Shown: positions 26,251-36,378, counted from the stretch's first letter. The stretch is DNA of 64,000 nt from JAABVY01 sp964496505 (GCA_964496505.1 CAZBZV010000008.1:1-64000), one strand, 5' to 3'. Program-made: numbers and translations. Notes: generated from the letters alone by a model not told the origin.

Positions 26251-27951
26251 ATGATTTCGAGATTACATATCTCCGACTTTGCCATAGTCTCCGATCTTAA
26301 TGTCGAGTTTTTTTCCGGTATGAATATCCTTTCTGGTGAAACCGGGGCAGGCAAATCGATAATAATCGGCGCTTTGAATTTGCTTGTGGGTGAACGTGCC
26401 CAGACCGAGATGATCCGCACCGGAAATGAGATGGCGGTGGTAGAGGGCTATTTTAAGCCTGCCAGAAAGACATCGGAGATATTAAAACGGATGGATATCG
26501 ATCCCGGCAGCGAGCATTTAGAAATCCGCCGTGAGATACGCAGGAATGCCTCCTCGCGATGTTTCCTGAACGGCCAGATGGTTACGGTGGCAGACCTTAA
26601 AAGGCTTGGCGCGGAGCTTGTCGACCTGGTGGGACAACATCACCAGCAGCTTCTTCTGGATTCGGCAAATCATATCGGCTTTCTTGATGATTTCGCATCT
26701 AATCATGCAAATCTCGAAAAGTACCGGGAGCTTTATAAGCGTTATCAGAAAACGAAAACAGAGCTGGGGGAGCTCAAAAGGAAAATCGCGCGTGAGAAGG
26801 AGAAGATGGAGCTGTACAGGTTTCAGATCCAGGAGATCGATGCTGCCAGGCTGTCTTCTGACGAAGAGGATGAGCTGAACCGAGAACGCCAGCTTTTAGA
26901 GAATGCGGAGACATTGAAGACCTCGTACTACGGTATCTCCGAGCAGATTTATCATGGCGAGGGGTCGGTTACGGAGCTTCTAAATAATGCTATCTCTGTG
27001 CTTGAACCGTTGAAGAAATATGATGACAGCCTTGAGGACACCCTGAAATCGATTAAAAGCAGCCTGTTCAATCTTCAGGAAGCGGGACGCACGCTGGAGA
27101 GCCGTTCACAGGAGATCGAGCACGATCCCCAGCGCCTGTCCGAGGTCGAGGAACGTCTGGATACATATTATAATCTCAAGAAAAAATACGGCGGATCGCT
27201 GGAAGAGCTTTTCAGATACAGGGAAGAAATCGGACAAGCGAAGGATTCCTTTCAGGACAGCTCGGATCAGCTCTCAGAACTTGAGGAAGTTGTTAAAGCC
27301 AGTCTGGTCCAGCTTTGTTCATTGGCTGACAGCCTCTCCTCTGCCCGACAAAAATCGGCGGCGAAGCTTTCTAAGAGTGTGGAAAAGGAGCTTGCCAATC
27401 TTCTGATGGGCAAAGTTGAATTTGAGGTTAAGATAAGCTCTGACGAGGCTTCCAGGGGTGAGTATGAAAAAGACGGTAAAATCCTGGTATTGGGACCGGA
27501 CGGATATGACATTGTCGAATTTTTGTTTTCACCCAATCCGGGCGAAGAGAAAAAACCCTTGGCGAAGATTGCCTCAGGCGGTGAATTATCCCGCGTTCTT
27601 CTGGCAATCAAGACGATAGTCTCCGGCAAAAACAAGAGCAGTTGTTTGATATTCGATGAGATCGATTCCGGTATCGGAGGTAAGACCGCCTCGGCAGTCG
27701 GCAGGAGCTTGCAGGATCTTTCGAAAAAACATCAGGTGCTGGTAATAACCCATCTCCAGCAAATAGCCGCATTCGGGGAAAATCATTATCTCGTTTTCAA
27801 AGAAAAATCGAATGGCCGTATGATTACTCAAATCAGGAAGCTTACCCTGAAACAGCGCAAAGAGGAACTGGGACGGATGATTTCGGGTGAAAAGGTTACG
27901 GAATTGTCATTAAAACAGGCGGAGGAGCTTCTGGATAAAGGCAAACGGTAG
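26251..27951 (+). CDS. recN: DNA repair protein RecN
   Basis: This 566-residue SMC-like ATPase acts in double-strand break repair. Walker A is GETGAGKS (29-36), following the MISRLHISDFAIV start. The long central part is coiled coil with a hinge region. Near 440-475 come the ABC signature ASGGELSRVLLAIK and Walker B CLIFDEIDSGIGG, then the VITHLQQIAAFG switch. Length is normal for the family. No clear ribosome-binding site or known LexA box was seen upstream. The gene ends 1 base before the convergent OmpA gene. Confidence 0.96.
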   Translation: MISRLHISDFAIVSDLNVEFFSGMNILSGETGAGKSIIIGALNLLVGERAQTEMIRTGNEMAVVEGYFKPARKTSEILKRMDIDPGSEHLEIRREIRRNASSRCFLNGQMVTVADLKRLGAELVDLVGQHHQQLLLDSANHIGFLDDFASNHANLEKYRELYKRYQKTKTELGELKRKIAREKEKMELYRFQIQEIDAARLSSDEEDELNRERQLLENAETLKTSYYGISEQIYHGEGSVTELLNNAISVLEPLKKYDDSLEDTLKSIKSSLFNLQEAGRTLESRSQEIEHDPQRLSEVEERLDTYYNLKKKYGGSLEELFRYREEIGQAKDSFQDSSDQLSELEEVVKASLVQLCSLADSLSSARQKSAAKLSKSVEKELANLLMGKVEFEVKISSDEASRGEYEKDGKILVLGPDGYDIVEFLFSPNPGEEKKPLAKIASGGELSRVLLAIKTIVSGKNKSSCLIFDEIDSGIGGKTASAVGRSLQDLSKKHQVLVITHLQQIAAFGENHYLVFKEKSNGRMITQIRKLTLKQRKEELGRMISGEKVTELSLKQAEELLDKGKR

Positions 27952-27952
27952 A

Positions 27953-29332
27953 TCAGTATTTGAATTCGATTACGATACGATGATTGTTGGCGCGGCCTTC
28001 GGCGGTCGTGTTGGTATCGATGAAATCAGTGGCGCCCATACCCACAGCCTCGATTCTCTCCCCGCCGATTCTTCTTTCCACCAGATAACTTTTGATTTTC
28101 ATGGCCTCGAGCTCGGCCTTCTGCTGGCTTTCTTCCTGGCCGAGAGTGTTATCGGTATAAGCTTTGACCACAACATCAACCTCCGGGAAGTCACGCAGCG
28201 CCTGGGCTATATTATCAAGTGTACGCAGTGACCTGAAGTCAATTCCGCGGCCGGATTCCGAGAAGCGCACGTTCAGGGTGCGGGAATGAAAAATCGAATC
28301 CATAATGGCACAGCCAGACTCATCAACCGGATATCCCGGCGGAGTGTCGGCACAGGCATCAATACTGTCGGGTACGTTATCGCCGTCGCTGTCCGGAGGA
28401 CAGCCGGTTGAATCGAGCGTAATCTCGGCATATATATCGGGACAGCGGTCACGGAAGTCGGGCAGGCCGTCGCCGTCAGTGTCGACCGGACAGCCGTACT
28501 CATCAACCATACCCCGTCCCTCAGGCGGCGTATCCGGGCATAGATCGATAGCATTGGGAACGCCATCCAAATCGGTGTCATCTTCCAGAAGTTCCTCAGC
28601 AGCCGCACCAGTTTCCTCCAGGTCATCATAGGAGATACTGACCTCTCCCTTCTCCAGTCCGAAGTATACGGAGACTCCGAATTTAAGATCTCCATAGGCT
28701 CGTGAGCGGAAATCCTGAACACTATCGGCAAAATCGGCTCCAAGGCCGGTCAGGTAATTCAAAGAAGCGTCCGCATGAATGGAGATATTATCACGTACAA
28801 ACCACTCGTATCCAAGGCTTCCGGTCAGCAGAAACTCTGTGGCGCTGTAATCGACGGGATCACCCTCACCGTCGGGCACCTGAATAGGATCGTCGGTAGC
28901 GACGAATTTGATTGACCAGAATGAAAGCCCCATGCCTGCCGAAATATACGGCACAAAGCTGCTGTTCCCGATTAAATGATATTTCAGTTTGGCCTTAAGT
29001 GTGTTAATTTGCCAGTAGCGGTCGGCGTCTTCCTTGCCGATTTTGTATATGGAATGCGAGACCGTATCGTTATAAACCTTGCCGAATTCGTATTCGCCCA
29101 CGATCATAACCTCTTCATTGATACCGATGCCCGCGCCAATGGCAAATGCGGGTGAGATCACCCATGGCTGCCAGGTTGGGTTCAATGCGGGCTGACGTGC
29201 CCCGGCGTTAATATAAAGCGAGAGCTTTTTCTCCAGGCCGATCTGTGCCTGGAGAGCGGATGTACCAAGGATCAGGCAGGCCAGAAATATCGTTATAATA
29301 AATGTCTTATTTTTCTTATTCATGCTCTTCAT
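27953..29332 (-). CDS. OmpA-family protein with thrombospondin type-3 repeats
   Basis: This outer-membrane protein of about 459 residues has a signal peptide and an N-terminal beta-barrel (about 30-235). Three or four calcium-binding D-x-D-x-D-G repeats follow (DTDLDGVPNAIDLCPDT, DTDGDGLPDFRDRCPDI, DSDGDNVPDSIDACADT), then an OmpA/Pal peptidoglycan-binding domain (about 345-459, ending EGRANNHRIVIEF). It links the outer membrane to the wall. ATG or TTG starts at 29341, 29332 and 29323 are all possible with weak ribosome-binding sites; 29332 is a compromise. It is convergent with recN. Confidence 0.88.
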   Translation of the reverse strand: MKSMNKKNKTFIITIFLACLILGTSALQAQIGLEKKLSLYINAGARQPALNPTWQPWVISPAFAIGAGIGINEEVMIVGEYEFGKVYNDTVSHSIYKIGKEDADRYWQINTLKAKLKYHLIGNSSFVPYISAGMGLSFWSIKFVATDDPIQVPDGEGDPVDYSATEFLLTGSLGYEWFVRDNISIHADASLNYLTGLGADFADSVQDFRSRAYGDLKFGVSVYFGLEKGEVSISYDDLEETGAAAEELLEDDTDLDGVPNAIDLCPDTPPEGRGMVDEYGCPVDTDGDGLPDFRDRCPDIYAEITLDSTGCPPDSDGDNVPDSIDACADTPPGYPVDESGCAIMDSIFHSRTLNVRFSESGRGIDFRSLRTLDNIAQALRDFPEVDVVVKAYTDNTLGQEESQQKAELEAMKIKSYLVERRIGGERIEAVGMGATDFIDTNTTAEGRANNHRIVIEFKY

Positions 29333-29390
29333 AAGCGTCAATAATGATAAGTTTTAGCTCTAATGGCAAGCTTTTTCTAAGCCCCTGAAA

Positions 29391-30635
29391 TCAATATGCT
29401 TTTTTAAGCTCCACGCCTGTATAGTAAGTTTTCAGTATCTGGTCGTAGCTATGTCCGGCACGGGCTCGTCCGATTGCACCGGTCTGGCACATTCCCACAC
29501 CATGACCGTAGCCCTTGCCTACCGCGGTAATCTCTGTGATCTCTCCATTCATATCTCGCCATAACCTGATCTGGAAATTTGATGATGGCAATATCTGGTT
29601 CGGTTTGCCCGGACGTCTGAAGGCCCATCTGATCTGATCCTTGAAAAACAAGAATTCGCCGTGATCGGTCAGTACCTTGAGATACGATATCCTTCCTGAG
29701 GGATACCTTTCGACCACCTCGATATCGGTTATAACCAGGGATTCATCCTGGAAATCTCTTTTTTCTGCAAGATAATCCCTGAGATAGGAGGCAAGTTCCT
29801 GCGGTTCCCAGGTCATCTCCCAGTCGTGAAATTTAGACCATTCGCAATAATTGCTGTCGTCGATACTCTGCAGATAGCCGTTTATATGCTGATCCCAGAC
29901 ATTAGCGACTTCCTCGGTATAACCTCCGCAGGTGGAATGATAATAGGCTGTGATGGTTTCGCCGTTGTATGTAAGAATCTCGCCGCGAGTTTCTTCAATT
30001 GCCTTATTGGCGAGGCCGTATTCTCCTCTGATGCCTATATAGACCTGATCCATAATATCATTTACCAGATCATAACGCTTTTCGGAATTAGCCACTATTC
30101 TGGAATAAGCGTAGGTTCTGGCTGCCACAGACTGGGCTTTCAAAGCTTCGAATCCGTTTTTCTTGAGTCTACCGATTTCGGGGGGAAGGACGCCCTTTAG
30201 ATAGTCCTCGATATTGAGGACGTTGATTACCTCGATCCTGTTGTCAACCGCAAGAATCTCCAACACCCCGCGAAACTGCCTGTCATTCAGAATCACATGC
30301 GAGCCTCGCACCTTGGGGGAGACATAAATCTTCATCAGGGCCGTATCCAGAGTAAAGCCGGTTTTTTCCGATAAAGTCAGGCCGTTTGGCAGGGATCTGG
30401 CTTTTAAAGGCGCCACCGAGTAGTAACCCTTGGCCGTGCTGTCAGCCATGATGCAATTGAGCCTGTATGTGCCCTCGCAGTCGATTTCGATATTATCGGT
30501 CTGTAGGATTCTAACACGGATATGCGGATGCGGAACCATCTCGGTGCCAGTTTGACGGTCGATATACGACATACGCGAACAACCGCATAGCGCAATCACT
30601 GCAAATATCAATATGTATTCAAATGTTTTTTTCAT
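29391..30635 (-). CDS. SpoIID/LytB-domain lipoprotein
   Basis: This 414-residue protein has a lipobox (VIALCGC). An LytB/SpoIID domain contains YLKGVLPPEIG, ALKAQSVAARTYA, YHSTCGGYTEEVANVW, and a C-terminal GKGYGHGVGMCQTGAIGRA. SpoIID is a lytic transglycosylase acting on peptidoglycan stripped of stem peptides; relatives occur in many non-sporulating bacteria. The frame extends 54 codons upstream, but ATG 30635 starts the lipoprotein signal and overlaps the anmK stop (ATGA). Its neighbours are wall-recycling genes, which fits a role in glycan turnover. Confidence 0.88.
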   Translation of the reverse strand: MKKTFEYILIFAVIALCGCSRMSYIDRQTGTEMVPHPHIRVRILQTDNIEIDCEGTYRLNCIMADSTAKGYYSVAPLKARSLPNGLTLSEKTGFTLDTALMKIYVSPKVRGSHVILNDRQFRGVLEILAVDNRIEVINVLNIEDYLKGVLPPEIGRLKKNGFEALKAQSVAARTYAYSRIVANSEKRYDLVNDIMDQVYIGIRGEYGLANKAIEETRGEILTYNGETITAYYHSTCGGYTEEVANVWDQHINGYLQSIDDSNYCEWSKFHDWEMTWEPQELASYLRDYLAEKRDFQDESLVITDIEVVERYPSGRISYLKVLTDHGEFLFFKDQIRWAFRRPGKPNQILPSSNFQIRLWRDMNGEITEITAVGKGYGHGVGMCQTGAIGRARAGHSYDQILKTYYTGVELKKAY

Positions 30636-31801
30636 GGCAATGTCAGCTTTCCGAGTACTGTCTCTCTCGATGCTCCGGTAACAGACGGCAGGTTGGCCGG
30701 TTCTCCAAAAACCCATAGGGCTGCCAAGAGTGCAAACGAGACTGCTTCGACATAATCGGGATTGATGCCGGCCTGTTTGCTGCTTACTACCTCGCATCCG
30801 GGAATCAGATCGGCAAGGCGGGTCATGAAATATTTGTTGTATACTCCCCCGCCCGATACTATCAGCCTGTCAGGCAAAGTCGTACTTTCGATATAATCCA
30901 CTACTGCAATCACAGTCGCTTCTGATACCGTGGTCATAATATCCGCATTTGAAATCCCATATCGTTTGCCAATTTCTACTATTTTTCTTGCTTTGGCGCT
31001 GCCGAACTGCTCGCGGCCAAGGGATTTAGGGTAAGGTCTTTTGAACCATGCCTGACGTTTGAGTGCGGTTAATAGCTTTTTTGAAACAAATCCTGAGAGG
31101 GCGAATTTTCCACCATTATCGTACTCTTTTTTGAATAGCATCTTTGCCAACTGATCGACCAGCATATTCCCCGGTCCGCAGTCCGAGGCCCTGACTTTTT
31201 TCTTTCCGCCTTTTTTGGGGAGAAAGGTCAGATTTGTAATACCGCCGATATTCAAAACTGCAATATCTTTGCTGTCATGGCCAAACAGATGATAGTGGCA
31301 GACAGGGGTTAAAGGCGCTCCCGAACCGCCTAATGCTATATCTGCGGCACGGAAATCGGATATAACGGGTAGACCGGTTTTAACTGCAAGCCGTGAGCTT
31401 TCACCAATCTGCCAGCTTAAGCTGCCGGCCTTTTTGGATTTTAGAAGGCGCCTGTCGAAATGAAAGATGGTCTGCCCGTGGCATCCCAAAAGATCAATAG
31501 ATTCCAATTTATGCTTTTTCCTGAAATGATTTACTTTGGCTGCATAAAAATCGGCCAGATCATTTTCAACCTGTCTTATATATGCTTTGGCAAATTTATC
31601 TTCTGAAGCATGCTTTTGAAGATTTTTTTTAAGCTTCTGACCGAATCGATAATAGCCTGTTTTCAGGATTTCGACCTCATGCCGCTTTTTTCGACGGGAT
31701 ATACGGCAGTGTGCCAGGTCGAGTCCGTCCAGCGAGGTGCCCGACATCATTCCGATAATATTGAGGTTTTTCTTAGACAGAAGCTCTTTTAAAGGCGGCA
31801 T
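30632..31801 (-). CDS. anmK: Anhydro-N-acetylmuramic acid kinase
   Basis: This 389-residue sugar kinase hydrolyses the 1,6-anhydro ring of anhydroMurNAc and phosphorylates it, recycling wall fragments. Signatures are GMMSGTSLDGLDLAHC near the N-terminus, CHGQTIFH, and the nucleotide-site motifs GGITNLTFL, SDCGPGNMLVDQ and VSGGGVYN. Length is normal. Its start lies 29 bases inside the end of nagZ and its stop overlaps spoIID, so the three are coupled. Confidence 0.95.
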   Translation of the reverse strand: MPPLKELLSKKNLNIIGMMSGTSLDGLDLAHCRISRRKKRHEVEILKTGYYRFGQKLKKNLQKHASEDKFAKAYIRQVENDLADFYAAKVNHFRKKHKLESIDLLGCHGQTIFHFDRRLLKSKKAGSLSWQIGESSRLAVKTGLPVISDFRAADIALGGSGAPLTPVCHYHLFGHDSKDIAVLNIGGITNLTFLPKKGGKKKVRASDCGPGNMLVDQLAKMLFKKEYDNGGKFALSGFVSKKLLTALKRQAWFKRPYPKSLGREQFGSAKARKIVEIGKRYGISNADIMTTVSEATVIAVVDYIESTTLPDRLIVSGGGVYNKYFMTRLADLIPGCEVVSSKQAGINPDYVEAVSFALLAALWVFGEPANLPSVTGASRETVLGKLTLP

Positions 31802-32768
31802 GATTTAAAAGCTTATCCTTAAGCGTTTTTATCCGCTTCAGTTTAACGGCGAATTCATCCCTGTCAATACGACCGTCATTATAGCTGTCCAATACGGATT
31901 TGAAAGCATTTTCCTGATCTTTTTTATCATGGCAAATCATTGCCATATCGTGTCCCGCCAGAAGAGCATTAAGCGCACAGTCTTCGGGAGGTACGTTGCC
32001 CTTGACCGCCCCCATACTGAGATCATCGGTTATGATGACACCTTCAAAGCCGAGTCTGTCGCGCAGGAATGTCGATATAACCTTTTTCGAGAACGTAACC
32101 ATATTATCCGGATCGAGGGACTTTGCCAGCAGATGGGTTGTCATCACAAAATCAATGCCTTGTGGTATCGCTAGTTCATACGGCTTCCAGTGGATATCCT
32201 CGAATTCCCGGTAATCTATTTCTGTCATGGACAAATCTACATGAGGATCGATCTCGGCTGAACCCAAACCGGGGAAATGCTTGGCGGAGCATAGAATTCC
32301 GTTTTTATGGTACTCGTCGATAAGGGCGGAAATACATTCGGATACAAGCTCGGGACTGTCTCCAAAAGTCCTTTTCTGCATTAAGGTATTATTCGGATTC
32401 GTAAGTACATCACAAACCGGCACCAGATTGGTATTGACGCCGATTGCACGCAGATGCTTCGCGGTCGTGCGGGCCATGACTCTGATGCCCTCGATATCAT
32501 TTCGTTCACCGTAATACCTTGGCGAAGGAAAGAGCGGGAAATCCTGTTTGGCACGATTCACCGGTCCCCCCTCCTGATCGATGCTGACGATCAATCCGCT
32601 GCCTGAGGCCGCACGGAGTTGATTGATTTCTTCTGAAATCCTATCAAGCGAATCCAGATTGCGCTCGAAGAGAATAACTCCGCCTAACCCATGCTCTTCG
32701 GCAAACCGCTTGAGAGATTCAAAATCCTCAGGCTTATACCCGAACATGAAGAACTCGCCGATTTTCAT
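31773..32768 (-). CDS. nagZ: Beta-N-acetylhexosaminidase (GH3)
   Basis: This 331-residue glycoside hydrolase family 3 enzyme removes GlcNAc from GlcNAc-anhydroMurNAc fragments. Seen motifs are SIDQEGGPVNR, SAKHFPGLG, the acid/base dyad D174-P-H176 in the flexible loop, and the nucleophile D248 in IITDDLSMGAV. There is no signal peptide, so it is cytosolic as in NagZ recycling. The frame is open 29 codons upstream, but ATG 32768 with GGGGTGATGAG starts the conserved fold and leaves a 16-base gap to the diguanylate cyclase gene. It supplies the substrate for anmK. Confidence 0.92.
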   Translation of the reverse strand: MKIGEFFMFGYKPEDFESLKRFAEEHGLGGVILFERNLDSLDRISEEINQLRAASGSGLIVSIDQEGGPVNRAKQDFPLFPSPRYYGERNDIEGIRVMARTTAKHLRAIGVNTNLVPVCDVLTNPNNTLMQKRTFGDSPELVSECISALIDEYHKNGILCSAKHFPGLGSAEIDPHVDLSMTEIDYREFEDIHWKPYELAIPQGIDFVMTTHLLAKSLDPDNMVTFSKKVISTFLRDRLGFEGVIITDDLSMGAVKGNVPPEDCALNALLAGHDMAMICHDKKDQENAFKSVLDSYNDGRIDRDEFAVKLKRIKTLKDKLLNHAAFKRASV

Positions 32769-32784
32769 CTCATCACCCCGCTCA

Positions 32785-34350
32785 TTATACGGTGCACACC
32801 ATATTTTTGCCTGCTCCTTTAGCCCGATAGAGCGCCATATCGACAGTCTGTACAAGCTCCATTGTGGACAGGCCGTTATCCGGGAATGATGTCGTGCCGA
32901 TGGATACTGTTATCCTGAGTCCCGGGATATCGGTTGCAATACTGAAATCATGTTTCTCGACTTCCGCTCGGATTCTTTCCGCCAGTACGCTGGCCTCGGA
33001 GGAGCCGGTCTGGGGAAGAATGATAATGAACTCCTCACCCCCGTAGCGGCAGAATGTGTCGGTATCGCGTATGCAGGATTTAACAACCTGCACTATTTCC
33101 TTCAACACGATATTTCCAATTTCATGACCATAACTATCATTTGTTTTCTTGAACCAGTCCAGATCAAGCATAATAAGCGACAGAGGAAGATCATAACGTG
33201 CAGCCCGCCTCTTTTCCTCTTCCAACCGCTGGACAAAATAACGGTAGTTGTAGATTCCTGTTAAATCGTCGGTCATAGTCAAATCGGAAATCCGTTTATG
33301 CAGACGGGCGTTCTCGATAGCCATACCGGCCGAACCGGCCAGAATCGTGAAGAGCTTCTCGTCTCGTTCATTGAATGCCGCCAGCTTGGTCGATTCGGCA
33401 TTGAGGACGCCGATAATTTTTCCACGGGCAATCATGGGTGCAGCCATCTCGCTCTTCGCGCCATCGAGTCCGGGAATGTAATTGTTCAGCGTGGTTAAAT
33501 CCGCCACCCGTACAATGCGTCCGGTCTCGATTGCCCTTCCACTAACACCTTTAAGACTGATCTTCTTTGGATTCCTGAATATTTCCTTTTCTCCGCCCGT
33601 CATTTTCGCCGCCAATTCCAGATGCCGTTTGTCCTTATCCAGAAGTAAAATGCTGCACATTTGGTATCCAAGAATATTATCAGCAATATTATTGACCTCA
33701 ACAAAAACTTCATCGAGATTATGAATTTCTCCCAGCGAACGCGAAGTTTCGTAAATAGTCTCGAGTTGAATTTGTGTCCTTTCCAGTTCGGTAGTACGCT
33801 CGTTAAGGGTATCCAGAAGATGTAGCAGCTTGCTTCCGGAATGTTTGAAGTGCTTTGAAAAGACGCCTATCGCCAGGGCATAAAACCATGCCACCGAAAG
33901 CCTTACCGGAAGATCGGGCAGAATCGAAGCACTCAGTTGGGGAGCTATTGCGATTACATAGCTAACCGTACTGACAGCAGCAAGAATTATCCCTCCCTGC
34001 AAACCGAGATAATATGCTGAGAAACTTACCGGCAGATAATAAAAGATGAAGAATTCGCTTCTGATTCCGCCGGTGGCATAAATCAGAATCGAGATCAGTA
34101 TTATATCGAGTACAAAGGATGCCCTGTATAGAATCGAGACTCCGATTGAGCTTTTTCGGAAAAGGAGATCGAACAGAATTAAATGCAAGGTAAATATTGA
34201 TAATATTATCCACGATACTGAGGAGATATATCCGTCAGGCTTGACCGCAAACGCGACCCATGCCAATAGCACCAGAACAGAAACTGTTCTGGTAAACATG
34301 AAGAAATACTCCTCACGCGGAAATAATGACCTGAATGATCCTCTCTTCAT
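32785..34350 (-). CDS. Membrane GAF-GGDEF diguanylate cyclase
   Basis: This protein of about 521 residues has six membrane segments (about 15-170), a short coiled coil, a GAF domain (about 205-345) and a C-terminal GGDEF domain. The active-site loop is RYGGEEF, and an RDTD inhibitory-site motif lies exactly five residues before it, so product feedback is likely. It makes cyclic di-GMP. The start is unclear: ATG 34350 has AGGGA very close, and TTG 34374 lies inside an inverted repeat. It is the first gene of a minus-strand unit running into nagZ, anmK and spoIID. Confidence 0.9.
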   Translation of the reverse strand: MKRGSFRSLFPREEYFFMFTRTVSVLVLLAWVAFAVKPDGYISSVSWIILSIFTLHLILFDLLFRKSSIGVSILYRASFVLDIILISILIYATGGIRSEFFIFYYLPVSFSAYYLGLQGGIILAAVSTVSYVIAIAPQLSASILPDLPVRLSVAWFYALAIGVFSKHFKHSGSKLLHLLDTLNERTTELERTQIQLETIYETSRSLGEIHNLDEVFVEVNNIADNILGYQMCSILLLDKDKRHLELAAKMTGGEKEIFRNPKKISLKGVSGRAIETGRIVRVADLTTLNNYIPGLDGAKSEMAAPMIARGKIIGVLNAESTKLAAFNERDEKLFTILAGSAGMAIENARLHKRISDLTMTDDLTGIYNYRYFVQRLEEEKRRAARYDLPLSLIMLDLDWFKKTNDSYGHEIGNIVLKEIVQVVKSCIRDTDTFCRYGGEEFIIILPQTGSSEASVLAERIRAEVEKHDFSIATDIPGLRITVSIGTTSFPDNGLSTMELVQTVDMALYRAKGAGKNMVCTV

Positions 34351-34368
34351 CTTCCCTGTCAGACCGTT

Positions 34369-34391
34369 AAACAAATGAAACCTATTTGTTT
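34369..34391. other. Inverted repeat at the diguanylate cyclase start
   Basis: AAACAAAT (34369-34376) and ATTTGTTT (34384-34391) are perfect 8-bp arms around a 7-base centre, overlapping the possible TTG start. A second inverted repeat, ATCGGC/GCCGAT, lies at 34396-34414. They may be an operator or an RNA hairpin controlling translation. Confidence 0.4.
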
Positions 34392-34493
34392 AGGTATCGG
34401 CATTCGGAGCCGATTTCTTGCATCTCAGAGGTGATCTTTTAAAAAAATGGGGATTAAATCAGGTCAAAAAATGTGATGATTTAACGCATAAAA

Positions 34494-36269
34494 TCAATGA
34501 CTTGAGGGGGAAAATGCTGTATGGCCGCCATGTTTTCGTTCCCAATGAAGCCGAATTGCGGTTTTTACAACCAGCACAGCCACCGCAACCGAAAGCAGGA
34601 GAAGGACTACATCGGTAACGATCAAAATCCAGTTACTCGCTGGGATATAATCGGTTAGCAAAAGATAAATAAGCGAGGCCAGGGTTGTTACAATCATAAA
34701 TGAGGCCGGTATCATGGTGAACCAAACCCTTTTACCGCGCACATAAAGCCAGACCGTGATCGCCATAAGGGTCAGCGATGCCATAAGCTGGTTGGCGCTG
34801 CCGAAAATCTTCCAGAGGCTGGCGAAAGCATTGGAATAGCCCATCAGAAACATCAGGACAACCGACAATCCCGAATTGAACCAGTATTTGCGCATCACCG
34901 AGGGCACATTCCCGGAAAAAAGGATATTCCAGAGCTCTTCGAAAAGATAGCGGTTTAGACGGACTGCGGAATCGAGGGTGGTAACAATAAATCCTTCGAT
35001 CATGAGGATGCCGAAAACGGAGCCCAGGGCGACTGTGATAAACGGGAATGCGTTGTGTACTATATTGCCGACTCCAAGCGCGAATCCGAGAATCGGATTG
35101 CCTCCGCCCCCGTCGGGCCAGACTATTTTCAGGTAGTCCTGATGTCCCAGCCCGGAGGCAAGAGTTAAGAGAACCAGAGTGGCCAGAATGCCCTCGAGTA
35201 TCATGGCATTATAGCCGATCCGCCGCACATCCTTTTCGCTGTTGACCTGTTTGGAGGTAGTCCCACCTCCCGCCAGAGCGTGGAAGCCCGAGATAGCTCC
35301 GCAGGCGATGACTATAAACATCATTGGCCATATCATGCCCAGATTTGCGGTTCCGGCGGCAAAATCGAAACTGGGGGCATTAATCGAAAGACCGCCCAGC
35401 CCTCCGATAATCAGCGAGGCGGATACAATAAATATCCCGCCATACAGTATTTGCACATTGGTGAAATCGCGCGGCTGAAGAATTATCCAGACAGGAATGC
35501 CTGCTGCGATGAATGTATATATGCTGATTACCGCCATCCAGATCTTTGGATCAAGCGCTACCGGATGCCGGAAACCGATATATATCGATATGATACAGAG
35601 CACGAATGCTATAATATAGGCATAAAGCGAACGCAGTTTGCGTCGGTAGATCAAAAATCCCAGAATTGGCGCAAAGGCGGTGATTATTATAACCGAGGTT
35701 GAAGCGATTCCGCCTATAATCCCCTTAACCACGCCGTCCTCGGTAACCGTTTTCAAAAGCGTCTGATTCTGAGGAAGAGTCAGATCCTCAAGAGGCCATT
35801 TGGAGGTGAGAGATTTGGCTGCGGCCCCCAAAAATGCCGAGGTTACCAAAATTATCATTACCAGCGTGAAGATTATAAACAGGATAAATCCCTGTTTTCC
35901 GAGCGCATTTCCGGCAATCTGCGCCATGGACTTGCCTCGCTCGCGCACCGAGGCAAAAATGGCGGTATAATCGTGCACTGCCCCGAAGAAGACGGCACCC
36001 ACGATCAGCCACGCCAACACCGGCATCACGCCGTATGTAAAACCCATAACCGGCCCTATTATCGGCCCGACACCGGCAATGGTGGCAAAATGATGAGCAA
36101 ACAGAACATGCGCCTTGGTAGGCACATAATCGCGGCCATCATTCATCGAAACCGCCGGTGTAGGTATGTTATTATCTGAGCCGATTTGTCGGGAGATGAA
36201 GCGGGAGTAAAACCTTATGCCCAGCCAGAATAATGCCAGTGCAAGGAGTAATAATATTAAAACATTCAT
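34494..36269 (-). CDS. cstA: Carbon starvation protein CstA family transporter
   Basis: This 591-residue membrane protein has about sixteen membrane segments. Family motifs are HHFATIAGVGPIIGPVMGFTYG and the GAVHDYTAIFASVRERGKSMAQIA loop near the N-terminus, then CGAISGFHALAGGGTTSKQ and FIVTTLDSAVRLNRY. CstA proteins take up pyruvate or peptides during starvation. It belongs to the shorter CstA class without the extra C-terminal region of E. coli CstA. No clear ribosome-binding site precedes the ATG. The substrate is inferred from the family only. Confidence 0.92.
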   Translation of the reverse strand: MNVLILLLLALALFWLGIRFYSRFISRQIGSDNNIPTPAVSMNDGRDYVPTKAHVLFAHHFATIAGVGPIIGPVMGFTYGVMPVLAWLIVGAVFFGAVHDYTAIFASVRERGKSMAQIAGNALGKQGFILFIIFTLVMIILVTSAFLGAAAKSLTSKWPLEDLTLPQNQTLLKTVTEDGVVKGIIGGIASTSVIIITAFAPILGFLIYRRKLRSLYAYIIAFVLCIISIYIGFRHPVALDPKIWMAVISIYTFIAAGIPVWIILQPRDFTNVQILYGGIFIVSASLIIGGLGGLSINAPSFDFAAGTANLGMIWPMMFIVIACGAISGFHALAGGGTTSKQVNSEKDVRRIGYNAMILEGILATLVLLTLASGLGHQDYLKIVWPDGGGGNPILGFALGVGNIVHNAFPFITVALGSVFGILMIEGFIVTTLDSAVRLNRYLFEELWNILFSGNVPSVMRKYWFNSGLSVVLMFLMGYSNAFASLWKIFGSANQLMASLTLMAITVWLYVRGKRVWFTMIPASFMIVTTLASLIYLLLTDYIPASNWILIVTDVVLLLLSVAVAVLVVKTAIRLHWERKHGGHTAFSPSSH

Positions 36270-36378
36270 TTTTTGTTGCTAAGTCTCAGGCAATTAATAT
36301 ATTTTAAGTTCTTGACAGAATAAATCAAGCAAAAAATGTTGGGTATTATTTAGCCTGCATGCAAACAGGCGAGCCTAT

